Of a stretch of 64,000 bases of DNA, positions 10,801 to 18,536 are shown piece after piece; the stretch's first letter is position 1; each line of letters starts with the position of its first letter. The notes under the pieces were generated by a model, which made no database searches, was not told the DNA's origin, and saw nothing but the letters and a program-made list of their open reading frames with translations. The stretch lies in NCBI GenBank assembly GCA_012862575.1, contig BLSF01000085.1, positions 62,001 through 126,000 on the forward strand. Reading direction: 5' to 3'. The translations under genes were made by a program, and so were the position numbers. The stretch is from Parietichytrium sp. I65-24A (taxonomy: Eukaryota > Sar > Bigyra > Thraustochytrida > Thraustochytriidae).

Positions 10801-10942
10801 CGCCCATTCTCATTCTGCTCCCACTCTCTTCTGCTGCGCCATATCTCTTCACGCCATTCGCTCCAGCGAATACGGCCAACACTGTCGCAAACACCAATGC
10901 GCACCTCCCCACACGTGCGCTGCTCAAGTACATGGCACGCAT
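4877..10942 (-). CDS. Very large secretory TPR-repeat protein
   Basis: One uninterrupted frame of 2,021 residues. The N-terminus (two close Met codons, then CALVFATVLAVFAGANG) is a good signal peptide, so the protein should enter the ER. Most of the rest is tetratricopeptide repeats, with the W-L-G-Y-A-F-A-P spacing clear in many places (for example near 340-460, 520-560, 640-720, 780-820, 1670-1760 and 1930-2000). I see no catalytic domain, no transmembrane segment after the signal and no ER-retention tail (the C-terminus is HGTQLL). TPR proteins hold multiprotein complexes or peptide ligands; a lumenal or secreted one of this size is unusual. Two Met codons are possible starts (10942 and 10933); both keep the signal peptide. 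Coding is certain from length; the partner and role are unknown. Confidence 0.9.
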   Translation of the reverse strand: MRAMYLSSARVGRCALVFATVLAVFAGANGVKRYGAAEESGSRMRMGDAMVLEEMCRVCELGLFAEEIGRAGATLQLLQEDLLGSPSGSEREGNVMHEMHQIITLQDRLKGASKEWNAALVAATAQKWSQTLKFTQQALSVMSYSSQHRQGIAQRVASIACLKAVALERLQDKERALGQYHKILSEGALTCHFLAADLRSLALLLQRAGALALELGKPVAAQGYFSRLIDILPQSMEGHRGLGQSFELRLLALRPNLSRPAVSELPWSLIMRALDERWSGRLLASAPDEAGDESAFFLTEHLLHHFGTAIRLGCQDLYVYIRVGSLLSERQEWDLASKYLRKAVELWPEAPQVHIELGKVLRFRAIILAKYGRASDTSVTDRLLSEAISHFQQATWLNDNLVEAHYQLANTLYQDKRAEEALSRGKRSLEIDPNHVASRVLVGDILMHVSKPSEAIGQYDLAWRTLEEFSVSCERDCHRINAHLSRVLNYTASALLSLGRSEEALPLIKRAIDLDILDLGDLYVMRGNALYSLRHWPTARRAFEQALEHGAGPEARARLADTLMEAKGEDRAEALRHYVAAIDDGFLELRTFKTVTSLLLRSAKVSVQDLRLAQRILRVGVEQWPRSAELHFELGRISLLQNPEDLDTVIALFRTSATLTPQCVTCHTELGKALLRKGRAHKALESFTNAYVLDKHSLENLFHMAQAMLELDRTDAALETFQTVIVLSSNSASAPGSSAAKFAAMSEMSIAAIYLRSGDAQSAIQHLQIAANLDPQDASVHQSLALLLSAHGEPTSARTHHDIARSILADRSRSPEDTVADLEEQALEFPQARIAQEKGEISASPQGGEHGLADPRQLRKSNSSTLYRGTTCRRAKETSMPNIILNEPGSLLQIAGMFAARGQVQQAADCFEQVVHLKHDTFSALALFEWSLLVRTADQRKAGDMALDALREIPPQHPRRLEVMLWAAYLLEPPKETTHDADAGQRLALLVEATSQYPNSAAAFHALGVEYERRSETMRAGNCFVEASMLLRSNNTLAAADTFFRAGIFTLSQPQEHLSPTSPIEYFTLARGYFDALKTNETAPRCCSESTDLLDRCHDYLLCDGGPWRPSFREESLLKAGILVELGTLYHEARNSQDASDCFVGGLMSLQNVSNLESGESELYAKNLASKSVCGLGKIFHDDKQSDTSVQFWRACLLLQKEGTASRFWHLQYYAQALERSHLVSDAAEISMQVATELMRVGNSGTAQAVMIALKRLEGAGHYEDAIKLLRAFLSSSFSEQEHKKLLFPLLSSKAKMDEAGRFAQAWVGEPTDLSTLELFRVQLADIPSGAQMSAISKLVRWRVDSCTDRVGCKSSDTRNMLKIIESLLPESEQVGGYPELALALGDLALQEGEGVKLANDRFELGLGLVKPKNVGAEVALLVIPHLFRNPATLSRLTVSRELRALYERLAISYQEMRDWKSAAVYHWWATVLAPVRSFEAEVKAGQLCLAQLEARGKVRNSEAVFAQLALMHFENLRQVELSNVQSQGVCGSAATHLLLGQPQQAVDVINSLESKARCPCADTVIAEVHQRRGEGSAAIAKWKSAFEALRSSADVQSGCELLSGDTLVRFAGALQRVGEADMAVSVLQYVLERYGASIASVTKWQVHFAMGSLLFHQGSFLASARALGEAFAMQPKHVGIRNNLGAALYRAGDLENAVRHLGAVLSLCDSIHPATIGEQVRVVSVDNAKCKSAARLNLALAYEEQGNFEAATAQIGALLKSPVPDASSVLNRVSLQRQMARLLKLRGKVAAAVELLRETIKGLQVQIRNFEEITTEELFEMPAQAYSRTVDHKVAVLREELAETLRDLGMSYSEAGQHFESIRLLRRVLLMRVTDYVDPKFDIASAANNLYGPTVWDILDSLPVPKIEKALSYPGPLIDLGNAYLQAGNTASAKRLYELCVALFPKESNAWNNLGVAAFQEGDWKRSVQCFEAALKANPANQDAKLALEHISVDGPAPWLLQVLPAQRDLMPFRHGTQLL

Positions 10943-12526
10943 TTCTCTCCTTCGTGCATCACTTTCCTACTGACTGTAAGTGAGTGAGTGACTGCTAGAT
11001 TGTTCAATTTTGCCGACGCCGAGGACAGTTTCGCCGAGGTGGCGGTGTCCGCGCGGACACTCTTCCTGTTTGTTCCCTCACAGCGTGTGTGCAATGTGCA
11101 ATGTGCAAGTGTGGGGGGTGGGTTGGCTCGCTCCGCAGCTGGAGATGTCTCGCAGGGAGGAGAAGGAAGGGGAGGTGGGTGAGAGGCGCTTTCCCTCAAG
11201 TCCCCTCAAGTGTCCTCGGAGAATTGGGCCGATTTGGACCGCAGTTTGGTTGCTGCTCTCTTTGGACTCTCTCTGTGTTGTGGCCAAGTTCCACTTTCTG
11301 GCTAACGTTTATGGTAGTCACGAGTAGCACCCTGGGGGAGTCCTCACAGTGGAGTTGACGCAGGTGAGTAGGAGTCGGATATGATAGACTAAGGTCCCGG
11401 TGATTCTGTTCGCGCTTGAGTCTGCGCTATCTCAACTAGCGGTTTCGTTAGCCAAAATGGGTAAGGGTCTTATGGATGTCGTACGGGCTTAGGCGTGGGA
11501 CTGGTGTTATTAGGCGTTTCCGGTAGGCCATTTGTGGTCTTTGCGAGCTTTGGTTTCAACAGGTAGTTAGAGGATCGGATAGTGGGGAGACTAAGAAGTT
11601 TAAAAAGCTGTGTTCGGGGATACTATGGTCCGCTTGGGCGAAACAAGAGGACTCAAACAAATGATTCGTTTTGCCTTGTTGTCTCAATTTTAAAAATCTA
11701 ACTATGTCTTTTCTAAAGGTTCACCGTCTCCACCCAAAGCTGCCACAAATGATCTCAAGTTAAACTTTACAAATTTTAACTTTTAAATTTGACGCACTGT
11801 GTCTTTCATAGAAACGCGAAGGGAATCGAGAATTTACTTTGAAGACTCAAAGTCATGGTTGTTTCACAGTCAATCAAAAGTCAACTTCATGATGTGCTCG
11901 AGTAGCGAATCTTATCACGTATACTCGTTTCAGAACCAAGCAATCCAAAAGCCAAAAACGCGTCCCACTAGCATCATCTAAATAGCGTATAAGGTGACTC
12001 AAATTTTCGATTTTGAAACGTATGCACAGTTGGGAATAGGCACTCCTAAAGCATCATCGTATTCAAGTGGCTAGCCTAGCTCTATCTCGACATCGGTAGT
12101 AGCCATTAAGCACGTTGGAGCCGTTCTGCTGTTACCGGACTGGGGAGATTGAGAGAATGTTGGGAATCTCATACAAGACTACGACCTCAAACTATCTACC
12201 ACAACATGTAGCAGCACGCTGAAGCCAAGCCGCAGAAAAAGACTAGAAGCACATACGGCTCCAACAGCGTAAACCTTAGCGAGCGACTAGGACAGCGGCG
12301 AAGGGAAACTTGGGAAACCAGGCTTCGTTTCCTTGTTCCTTTTGTTCCCTCGTGGGACCCAATTAGACTTTTGCGTAGCAGTTGGCGCGTTTGGAACGAC
12401 CCAGCGTGCTCCGGCGTGCTGCGGCGGTGGGAGCACGCGGTGAAAGGTGACCAGACCACACAGAGAAGCGTTGGAGCGCGAAAGGTGTAAAGTGTAAAGT
12501 GGGAAAGTGGGAAAGTTGAAGATAAG
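10943..12526. other. Divergent promoter spacer, 1.6 kb
   Basis: Lies between the heads of the TPR gene (minus) and the PI synthase gene (plus), so it should hold both promoters. Just upstream of the TPR start the minus strand reads ACTCACTCACTTACAG, which looks like a 3' splice site of a leader intron. The middle (11,300-12,150) is AT-rich and shows no coding frame, tRNA or repeat. Near 12,485-12,520 aaagtg-type short repeats precede the PI synthase ATG. Confidence 0.5.
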
Positions 12527-13138
12527 ATGGAGATTCCGGTGGTGCTGTACGTGGCGAATATCATTGACTATTTCAGAGTGTACTTTTTGTACGTGGCGAT
12601 TCAGAACTACTACGCGGGGGATGAGTGGCAGTTCGTGCTGTTTTATGTGGTGAGCTACCTGCTCGATGCGTTGGACGGAATTGCGGCCAGGGCGCTGAAT
12701 CAAACGTCCAAGTTGGGGCTGTATCTGGACATGATCATCGACAGGATCTCCTCGTCTGTGTGCTTGTACATCGCGGCCGAGCAGTTCATGAAGGACTTTC
12801 CTGGGATGGAAGGGCTGGCAGGCGCTGCCATGCTCTACACAGCGCTTGTTCTCGTCGAGGTCATCTCTCACGGTGTGGTGATGTACATCTCGGAGATGGG
12901 AGGCTTTCATCAGAAGGAGATGCAATCATCGAGCTGGATCGTGGACTGGTACCTGGGCAAGAAACCCATTCTCTTCTGGTCATGTGCTAGTTTTGAGGCC
13001 ACTGCGTTATGTCTCGTGGTGAGTAAGCCTCTGTGGGCGCTTGCTTTCCTGCCAGGCTTTGTTTTTAGAAGCTGCGCCAACGTGCTTCGCCTTCGAGACA
13101 TCGTCCGATTTAAGGCGCCAAAGAACAAGGCCAATTAG
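12527..13138 (+). CDS. CDP-diacylglycerol-inositol 3-phosphatidyltransferase (PI synthase)
   Basis: Makes phosphatidylinositol from CDP-diacylglycerol and myo-inositol in the ER membrane. The CDP-alcohol phosphotransferase signature D-x2-D-G-x2-A-R-x8-G-x3-D-x3-D is complete (DALDGIAAR at about 46-54, then G and the two last Asp in GLYLDMIID), carrying the metal and CDP-binding aspartates. Length (203 residues) matches yeast and animal PI synthases (about 210-220). Several hydrophobic segments follow the motif, and the C-terminus is basic, typical of an ER membrane protein. It is a single exon; ATG context is aagATGG. A possible poly(A) signal AATAAA lies 7 bp after the stop codon (13145-13150). 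Other CDP-alcohol enzymes are less likely, because length and the first helix (VANIIDYFRVYFLY) resemble PIS. Confidence 0.9.
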   Translation: MEIPVVLYVANIIDYFRVYFLYVAIQNYYAGDEWQFVLFYVVSYLLDALDGIAARALNQTSKLGLYLDMIIDRISSSVCLYIAAEQFMKDFPGMEGLAGAAMLYTALVLVEVISHGVVMYISEMGGFHQKEMQSSSWIVDWYLGKKPILFWSCASFEATALCLVVSKPLWALAFLPGFVFRSCANVLRLRDIVRFKAPKNKAN

Positions 13139-13841
13139 ATACACAATAAATATTAAAACTGGGAATCCGTTATGTTCATCTTTTGCCAAATGCAGTGCCA
13201 AAGTTGCCCTATTTCAACAACAGGTTTTTCAAAATTCAAAAAGTTTCTGTCTCTTTCTTTTTTGCATGCAAATCAGTTGGCTAGTGACTCCCGAAAAGAT
13301 TCAAATGAACAGCACCCACTGTCAGTAGACTAGCGACGGGACAGGCCACAGGTATACCGGTCGGTGGGTTTGGCACTTGGCGGAAACTTCCGAAAGGTCT
13401 CCTTACTTGACGCCCTTTCCTGAAGGGGAGAAGCGTCACAGTAGATTATGGCGCGTGGTAAAGATAGACCTACGAAAAGGTGCTTTGTACCCTTTTCTAC
13501 ATAGTGAGAGTAAGACAATAATCTACCAAAGAGGGGGTAGAGGGCGACATTGAACAGCTTCGAAAGAGTGAAAGCAGACGTGCACACATTGGCTTCTGGA
13601 GAAATGAGTTATGAGATGTGCCAGCGGTCAGGGATTGCACCGCCTTTCAAAAAGCAGCCAGTACGTTCAAGTTGCCGAGAACTTAAATGTCTCTTTGCCC
13701 CACTTGCATTCATGGAGCAGACCCCAAACTCGGGAGTTGGCTCTCACAGAAACTTGGAGGCTTTACACTTTCGTGTGCCACAGTCGTTGCGCGCTGTTGC
13801 TGTTGCAAGAGCCACACGTCTAACGAGGAAAATCAAATTGC
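13139..13841. other. Spacer with a nested inverted repeat
   Basis: No convincing gene. The part 13,441-13,526 has a 9-bp inverted repeat (gtagattat / ataatctac) enclosing a smaller 7-bp stem (gaaaagg / ccttttc, 13,474-13,497), so a transcript could fold. It might be a 3' UTR structure or a small RNA. Confidence 0.35.
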
Positions 13842-14444
13842 ATGATGCTGTCCGCAAAGCTCATAGGCGCTGTGGCGCTTTTCATCGCATGCGTGAACGG
13901 CAAAAATGTTACGGAGTGCAAGGATGTCGACGAGAAAATATTGCTGGTACCATCGACAAGCTTGAAATTTGACTGCATCGTGGCAAACTACACGGGTTTG
14001 TTCAACATGGATATGGAATACCTTCTCCCTTCCGTGCCTTCAACACAATTCGATGGTCTGCCGCTTATTGTCACGTTGAAATTGAACCAGGGCACGGTGG
14101 GAAATCCTATTGGTGCCCAATTTTCCGATGCGACCAAACGCCTTGCTCTTGGGCTCAACATCACGTCAGTGGACGGCTGCATCGATTTTCAAATCGACCT
14201 CGCCGGAAACTACAAGAAAGGGAAGAAGAACGAGGATCTCTGGATGGCGAACGAGGAAAACCAAGTCAAGCTTCTCAACTCATCGGTTTGCTTTACCTAT
14301 GAAACAGAAGACGATGATTCTGCGGGCGATGGAAGCGGCGGCGACAACTCCGACGGCAGCTCTAGTGACTCTTCGACTGGCGCAATTGGTTCTCTTGCTC
14401 TGACTATCATCGCCGTGTCAAACGTCTTCTTCTTCTCGTCGTAA
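13842..14444 (+). CDS. Small secreted glycoprotein, probably GPI-anchored, function unknown
   Basis: Family not recognised. The 200-residue product has a clear signal peptide (MMLSAKLIGAVALFIACVNG), four N-glycosylation sequons (NVT, NYT, NIT, NSS) and a Ser/Asp/Gly-rich linker (about 155-178). It ends in a hydrophobic stretch (IGSLALTIIAVSNVFFF) with only two Ser after it, preceded by small residues: the layout of a GPI-attachment signal. Four cysteines in the ectodomain (ECKD, FDCIV, DGCID, SSVCF) could form two disulfides. The first of two consecutive ATG codons was taken as start. It is likely a cell-surface protein. Hydrophobic ends and codon structure make coding very likely; no function is claimed. 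Confidence 0.75.
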   Translation: MMLSAKLIGAVALFIACVNGKNVTECKDVDEKILLVPSTSLKFDCIVANYTGLFNMDMEYLLPSVPSTQFDGLPLIVTLKLNQGTVGNPIGAQFSDATKRLALGLNITSVDGCIDFQIDLAGNYKKGKKNEDLWMANEENQVKLLNSSVCFTYETEDDDSAGDGSGGDNSDGSSSDSSTGAIGSLALTIIAVSNVFFFSS

Positions 14445-15249
14445 ATCTTTGTAGGATAAAATACCCAGTACCGGTACCAGTCAGTTTTGCCTTTAATGTT
14501 TATTTTTGAAACTTTCACTTTGGCCATGTTGTTGAGGCACTCCTCTGAAGATGAAGGATGAGACGGGTTGCCGAACTTTTATGTTCTCCTCGCGCAAGAA
14601 GTAGGACAAAGTCCTTTGCTTCGCTCCTTTCCACGGAACCGTCTCACAAAAGAGGCAGAGAACTCCTCCAATTCTTTCCGTCTTCGATGTCTTGATGTCT
14701 TTTTTCGACCATCATCTCCTGTTCTGCATTCTGTTCGTCAACAAACACCACTTAACGTTATTAATAGTGTAGCGGGACAACTCTGGCCGGTCGTATAGCA
14801 CTCTCATTTTACGTTGCACATTCGTTAGTGCTCAGTACTCAGTACCCATACAGTACACATGGGATTGCAAGATCATGATGGATGTACCGGTAACGTTGTG
14901 CTTGCAATCCCGAAACAGCAGAACAGTAGAAGAGCAGAACAGCAGAGCAAAGGACGTTGGAGCTTGCAAGGGCGCTCTGGTGCTCTGGTCCAGTCGTGAC
15001 ACCTGCTCGCACATCTCACATCTCACATCTCACATCTTGCGTCTTGCATATTCCCATCTCACATCTCACATCTTGCGTCTTGCATATTCCCATCTCGCGT
15101 CTTGCGACTCAGTTTCAACGGCCTGTATCTCGCTCGCCTCAGACGCAGCGCGCACTTGCCGTTGTGTGACAATCTGCGCAGGACCGAAGCGCGGAGTGAG
15201 CACTCTTTGTGGGATTTTGTGGTGCATCGATCGAAAAGTCATCTGAAGA
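14445..15249. other. Spacer and promoter of the tyrosinase-fusion gene
   Basis: No gene seen. It contains palindrome-like boxes (GTACCGGTAC at 14,468-14,477, a variant at 14,884-14,893, CTCAGTACTCAGTAC at 14,831-14,845) and the 36-bp tandem repeat listed separately. Confidence 0.5.
15023..15106. repeat. 36-bp tandem repeat upstream of the tyrosinase-fusion gene
   Basis: Two perfect 36-bp copies (15,023-15,058 and 15,059-15,094) and a 12-bp partial third. The unit is made of cacatct and cttgcgtcttgcata blocks. The array ends about 145 bp before the ATG, so it lies in the promoter or leader. Confidence 0.9.
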
Positions 15250-18200
15250 ATGGGCGCTGGCGCGTCGTCTGCGGCAGGGCAGGTGGAGGAGATCGAGCAG
15301 ATCGAGGGTCTGCCCGATGGGATCAGAGGCAAAGTCCTGGCCCAGCTCGAGAAGTTTCTGGTGGACGTGACCAAAACGCATGCGCTTGGGGATGCACAGG
15401 TGACGGTGTATCACGCGGCGAACCTTCCGAAACTAGACACCAGGAGTGAGAGCGACCCATACGTGGCGATCTCGCTCACGAGAGACGGTACGAGGCAAGC
15501 TGGTGCGCAGATTGCCCACACTACAAAGATCCGCAACAACGCATTCCCAGTTTGGGGCAAAGGTGGCGCGGGAGAAACAATCAGCGTGGGGCCGGCTACT
15601 GGAGATGACACCATTCGTCTCGAAGTATTCGACTCAGATCGTGTTGAGCCTGATCCCACCGGGACCATCGATGACTTGATTGGCGCCGCATTGCTTCCTC
15701 TCAAGGATCATCTGGGAAGCCACGGCAGAAAGGTTACCGTGGATCTCAAGCTCGGCGAGGCGTCGTCTACTAGCAACGGCACCGTCACGATCTCGTACAA
15801 CCGCACTGTTGACCTCCCCGCGATCGATGCTGGGGCATCGGTTAAGGATACCATTCTCGCGTACTTTGTTTTGCTGCCTGAAGATTCAGACACAAGTCGC
15901 ATCCGCAGCAATTGCCTGGAAACCTTGAAAGCAGTGTTGCATTGCTTCCAAGCTCGCGTCGCTGCTGGAGAGCACGTCGCGCAAGTCGTTGCAAGTATCT
16001 TTGAAAAGCTCACGAGTAAAGACGAGACAATCTTTCACAGCTTTTACAATGCTGTGAGCTCCGGCGGTCTAGAGCAGATCGTGGAGCAGTTTCAGCCACC
16101 TGCCGAAGTGGAGCAAAAAGTCGACCCCAGCTCGTCACCAGCTAAAACCATCCCCGAGCTGGTGGTTCGACGGGAAATTCGCACAATGAGCGACGAAGAT
16201 CAACTCCGATTTGTGAACGCTGTCAAGAAGTCAATGGAAAGTGAAGAGCAGGGCAAGTCGGAGTGGCTGAGAATTGCAGGGTATCACGGGTGGCCAAGTA
16301 ACGACGGGCAGGGCTATTGCGTTCATCGAGCCGAAGCTTTTCCTGGCTGGCACCGCGGGTACCTGGTGGAGCTGGAAAACGCACTAAGAGAGGCGGACAA
16401 GGCCCTGGGCAATGATGGCATGATTGGTGTTCCGTACTGGGACTTTAGCATTTATGAGCTGAATGGCCAAGTCATGCCGAAACTGATCCGAGAGCACTTC
16501 ACGGAAGGGTTCAAGTTCCCCGACAACTTCTTCCCAGAAGACTCTGAGCTTATGGGCCATCCCGGGGTGAGCACCTTTGTGGATGTGGGTTTTTCCAAGG
16601 TCAGCTCTGACAGCGTTTTGCTTAGAAAAATGGAGAGGAACAACCTTGCGCAAAGGTCCGCAGACTGCCTTGATTTCTTCGCCAACGCGGAGCATTGGCA
16701 ACATGCCTCCACGGAAAATAAGGCAAGCGAGCCTGTGGAATCGCCGCACAATTCCGCGCACGTCTGTCTTGGTTTCCCGTTGACATCGTTAAAATTCGCG
16801 GCGTTCCACCCAATGTTTTGGCTGCTGCACTGCAATGCGGACAGGCAATACGAGAAATACCTAGAGCTTGCCGGACGAACCGCGTGCCTCAACGACATAA
16901 TCAAACATCAAGCGATGAGGGAAGAGCAAGGATATCCGAACCTACACCGCCAGGATTGTGAGCCATTCCCGAGAACGGCCCACCTAGACAAAATAAATCC
17001 TGACTTGAAAGGTCGCGGCTTCACGATGGCGGATGCGCTGCAAGAGCTTCACAACCTTGGCTACACCTACGATAAACTCCCTCCACAGCCGAAGCAGCAA
17101 ATGCGGGAGCTTCCAAACTACGTGCTCTTCAAAGACGTTGACGTGGCTACCAAGCTCATGGGTGCAGACGGCGTGATGAAGAGTTTCGACATGCACATCT
17201 TCCTCGCAAAGAAGGGCGATCAAGACGTGCTCCGGAGCGAGCTGTCAGCTGCGCTTGACAGCGGTTCGATGGAGAGCATCTTTGATGGTCATGATCGTTA
17301 TGCTGGAATTGTGTCAATCTTTGGTGGCAAAGGGCCCAAGTGCGATAATTGCAAAGTGAATCGAACGATCAATGCCAAGATAGAGATCAATGACACGTTG
17401 TTTAAGATGGGCAACTTGAGTCGATTTGACGTTGATCTTCTCGTTATAGCAGAAGATGAGGTGGGTGCTATGGTATGGTTCGAGGACATTCAATCCAAGT
17501 TTCATTCGGGGATCGAGATCCCTTCCCCCGTGCTCACTGGGCCAACGTTCGAAAAGTCTTCACCGGAGCTCGCCAAGGTGGACACCCAGGTCTCACCTCA
17601 GCTTGCTGAAGAGACGCGGGAAATTCAGTCAATTTTGGCTCGCCAAGGGTTTTATGACGGAAAGGTTGACGGTGAATTCGGACCAAAAACTGAGTCGGCG
17701 GTGAAGGCGTTCCAAGCCTATGCAGGGGTCCGCGACGATGGTATCGTGGGTCCAGTGACCAAGTCTGTTTTTCTTCAGCCACGATACGATGGTTCTCGCG
17801 ATGTGCAGGAGGAGGCGTCCTCTGCCACGCTCTCGTTTTCGAAGGGCCAGTCGATAACGTATTGGGTCGGAACTGAGCCTGGATATCTTGATCGCGGCGA
17901 GGTGTTGGAGGAAATCAAGCTTGCAATTTCGCAGTGGGAATCCGCTGGAGTGGTGACATTCAAGCAAGTAGACAACAAGGAGGATGCCGATGTGCGCATT
18001 CAGTGGAGCGACCACACCCAAGACAATGCCAGGCTTTTCGACGGAGTCGGAGGGGAAATCGCTCGCGCAGACGCGAAGGGCGTCACACTGGATGTTGCAG
18101 AGTGCTGGTCTACGAAGCCAAAACATTCGAATCCTCGAGCGTTTCGCTTGATGCCCGTCATTCTACACGAAATTGGCCATGTACTTGGACTTGAACACAC

Positions 18201-18297
18201 GAGTGATGCGAGCCGCGTGTTGTATCCATACTACATGGAAGGGAGGCAAGTGCTCACGGACTCTGACAAGACAGCGCTCCAGACTCTGTATGGCTGA
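15250..18297 (+). CDS. C2 - tyrosinase - peptidoglycan-binding - matrixin fusion protein
   Basis: A 1,015-residue, single-exon fusion. The start MGAGASSA fits N-myristoylation (Gly2, Ser6) and there is no signal peptide. A C2 domain (about 45-185; SDPYVAISL, FDSD) should bind membrane lipid. A type-3 copper (tyrosinase) domain follows, about 315-600, with CuA ligands His346, His359, His368 and CuB ligands His500, His504, His527 (HNSAH and FWLLHCNADR), so phenol or catechol oxidation is plausible. Residues about 785-842 form a PG_binding_1 domain (QGFYDGKVDGEFGPKT), as in matrix metalloproteases. The last 155 residues are a matrixin-type M10 protease with HEIGHVLGLEH (His973, Glu974, His977, His983). 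The expected cysteine switch PRCGxPD is replaced by PRYDGSRD. I know of no described protein with this architecture. The domain calls are firm; substrates and location are inferred. Confidence 0.93.
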   Translation: MGAGASSAAGQVEEIEQIEGLPDGIRGKVLAQLEKFLVDVTKTHALGDAQVTVYHAANLPKLDTRSESDPYVAISLTRDGTRQAGAQIAHTTKIRNNAFPVWGKGGAGETISVGPATGDDTIRLEVFDSDRVEPDPTGTIDDLIGAALLPLKDHLGSHGRKVTVDLKLGEASSTSNGTVTISYNRTVDLPAIDAGASVKDTILAYFVLLPEDSDTSRIRSNCLETLKAVLHCFQARVAAGEHVAQVVASIFEKLTSKDETIFHSFYNAVSSGGLEQIVEQFQPPAEVEQKVDPSSSPAKTIPELVVRREIRTMSDEDQLRFVNAVKKSMESEEQGKSEWLRIAGYHGWPSNDGQGYCVHRAEAFPGWHRGYLVELENALREADKALGNDGMIGVPYWDFSIYELNGQVMPKLIREHFTEGFKFPDNFFPEDSELMGHPGVSTFVDVGFSKVSSDSVLLRKMERNNLAQRSADCLDFFANAEHWQHASTENKASEPVESPHNSAHVCLGFPLTSLKFAAFHPMFWLLHCNADRQYEKYLELAGRTACLNDIIKHQAMREEQGYPNLHRQDCEPFPRTAHLDKINPDLKGRGFTMADALQELHNLGYTYDKLPPQPKQQMRELPNYVLFKDVDVATKLMGADGVMKSFDMHIFLAKKGDQDVLRSELSAALDSGSMESIFDGHDRYAGIVSIFGGKGPKCDNCKVNRTINAKIEINDTLFKMGNLSRFDVDLLVIAEDEVGAMVWFEDIQSKFHSGIEIPSPVLTGPTFEKSSPELAKVDTQVSPQLAEETREIQSILARQGFYDGKVDGEFGPKTESAVKAFQAYAGVRDDGIVGPVTKSVFLQPRYDGSRDVQEEASSATLSFSKGQSITYWVGTEPGYLDRGEVLEEIKLAISQWESAGVVTFKQVDNKEDADVRIQWSDHTQDNARLFDGVGGEIARADAKGVTLDVAECWSTKPKHSNPRAFRLMPVILHEIGHVLGLEHTSDASRVLYPYYMEGRQVLTDSDKTALQTLYG

Positions 18298-18536
18298 GCG
18301 CACTTTGTCTTTCATTGTAATTTCCCGTTTTAAATTGTAATCAGAATTCAGCAGGAACAAAGTCAATTGCGGTATTAAATATTTTCTCTTTTGCTTCCTC
18401 TACGCCTCCGCCTTCCTTGATGGAACAAAAGGGCTGAAATGCAGATTTATGTTAGATCAGTAATTTCCCTCCTCCAGGTTACACGTGTGAGACAACGTCA
18501 TCAACATAAAATAGAAAAGGAGAAGAAACGGCCTCT

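Noticed and set aside
12287-12925. 212-codon minus-strand frame opposite PI synthase
   Set aside because: A shadow of a conserved gene (His/Arg-rich composition).
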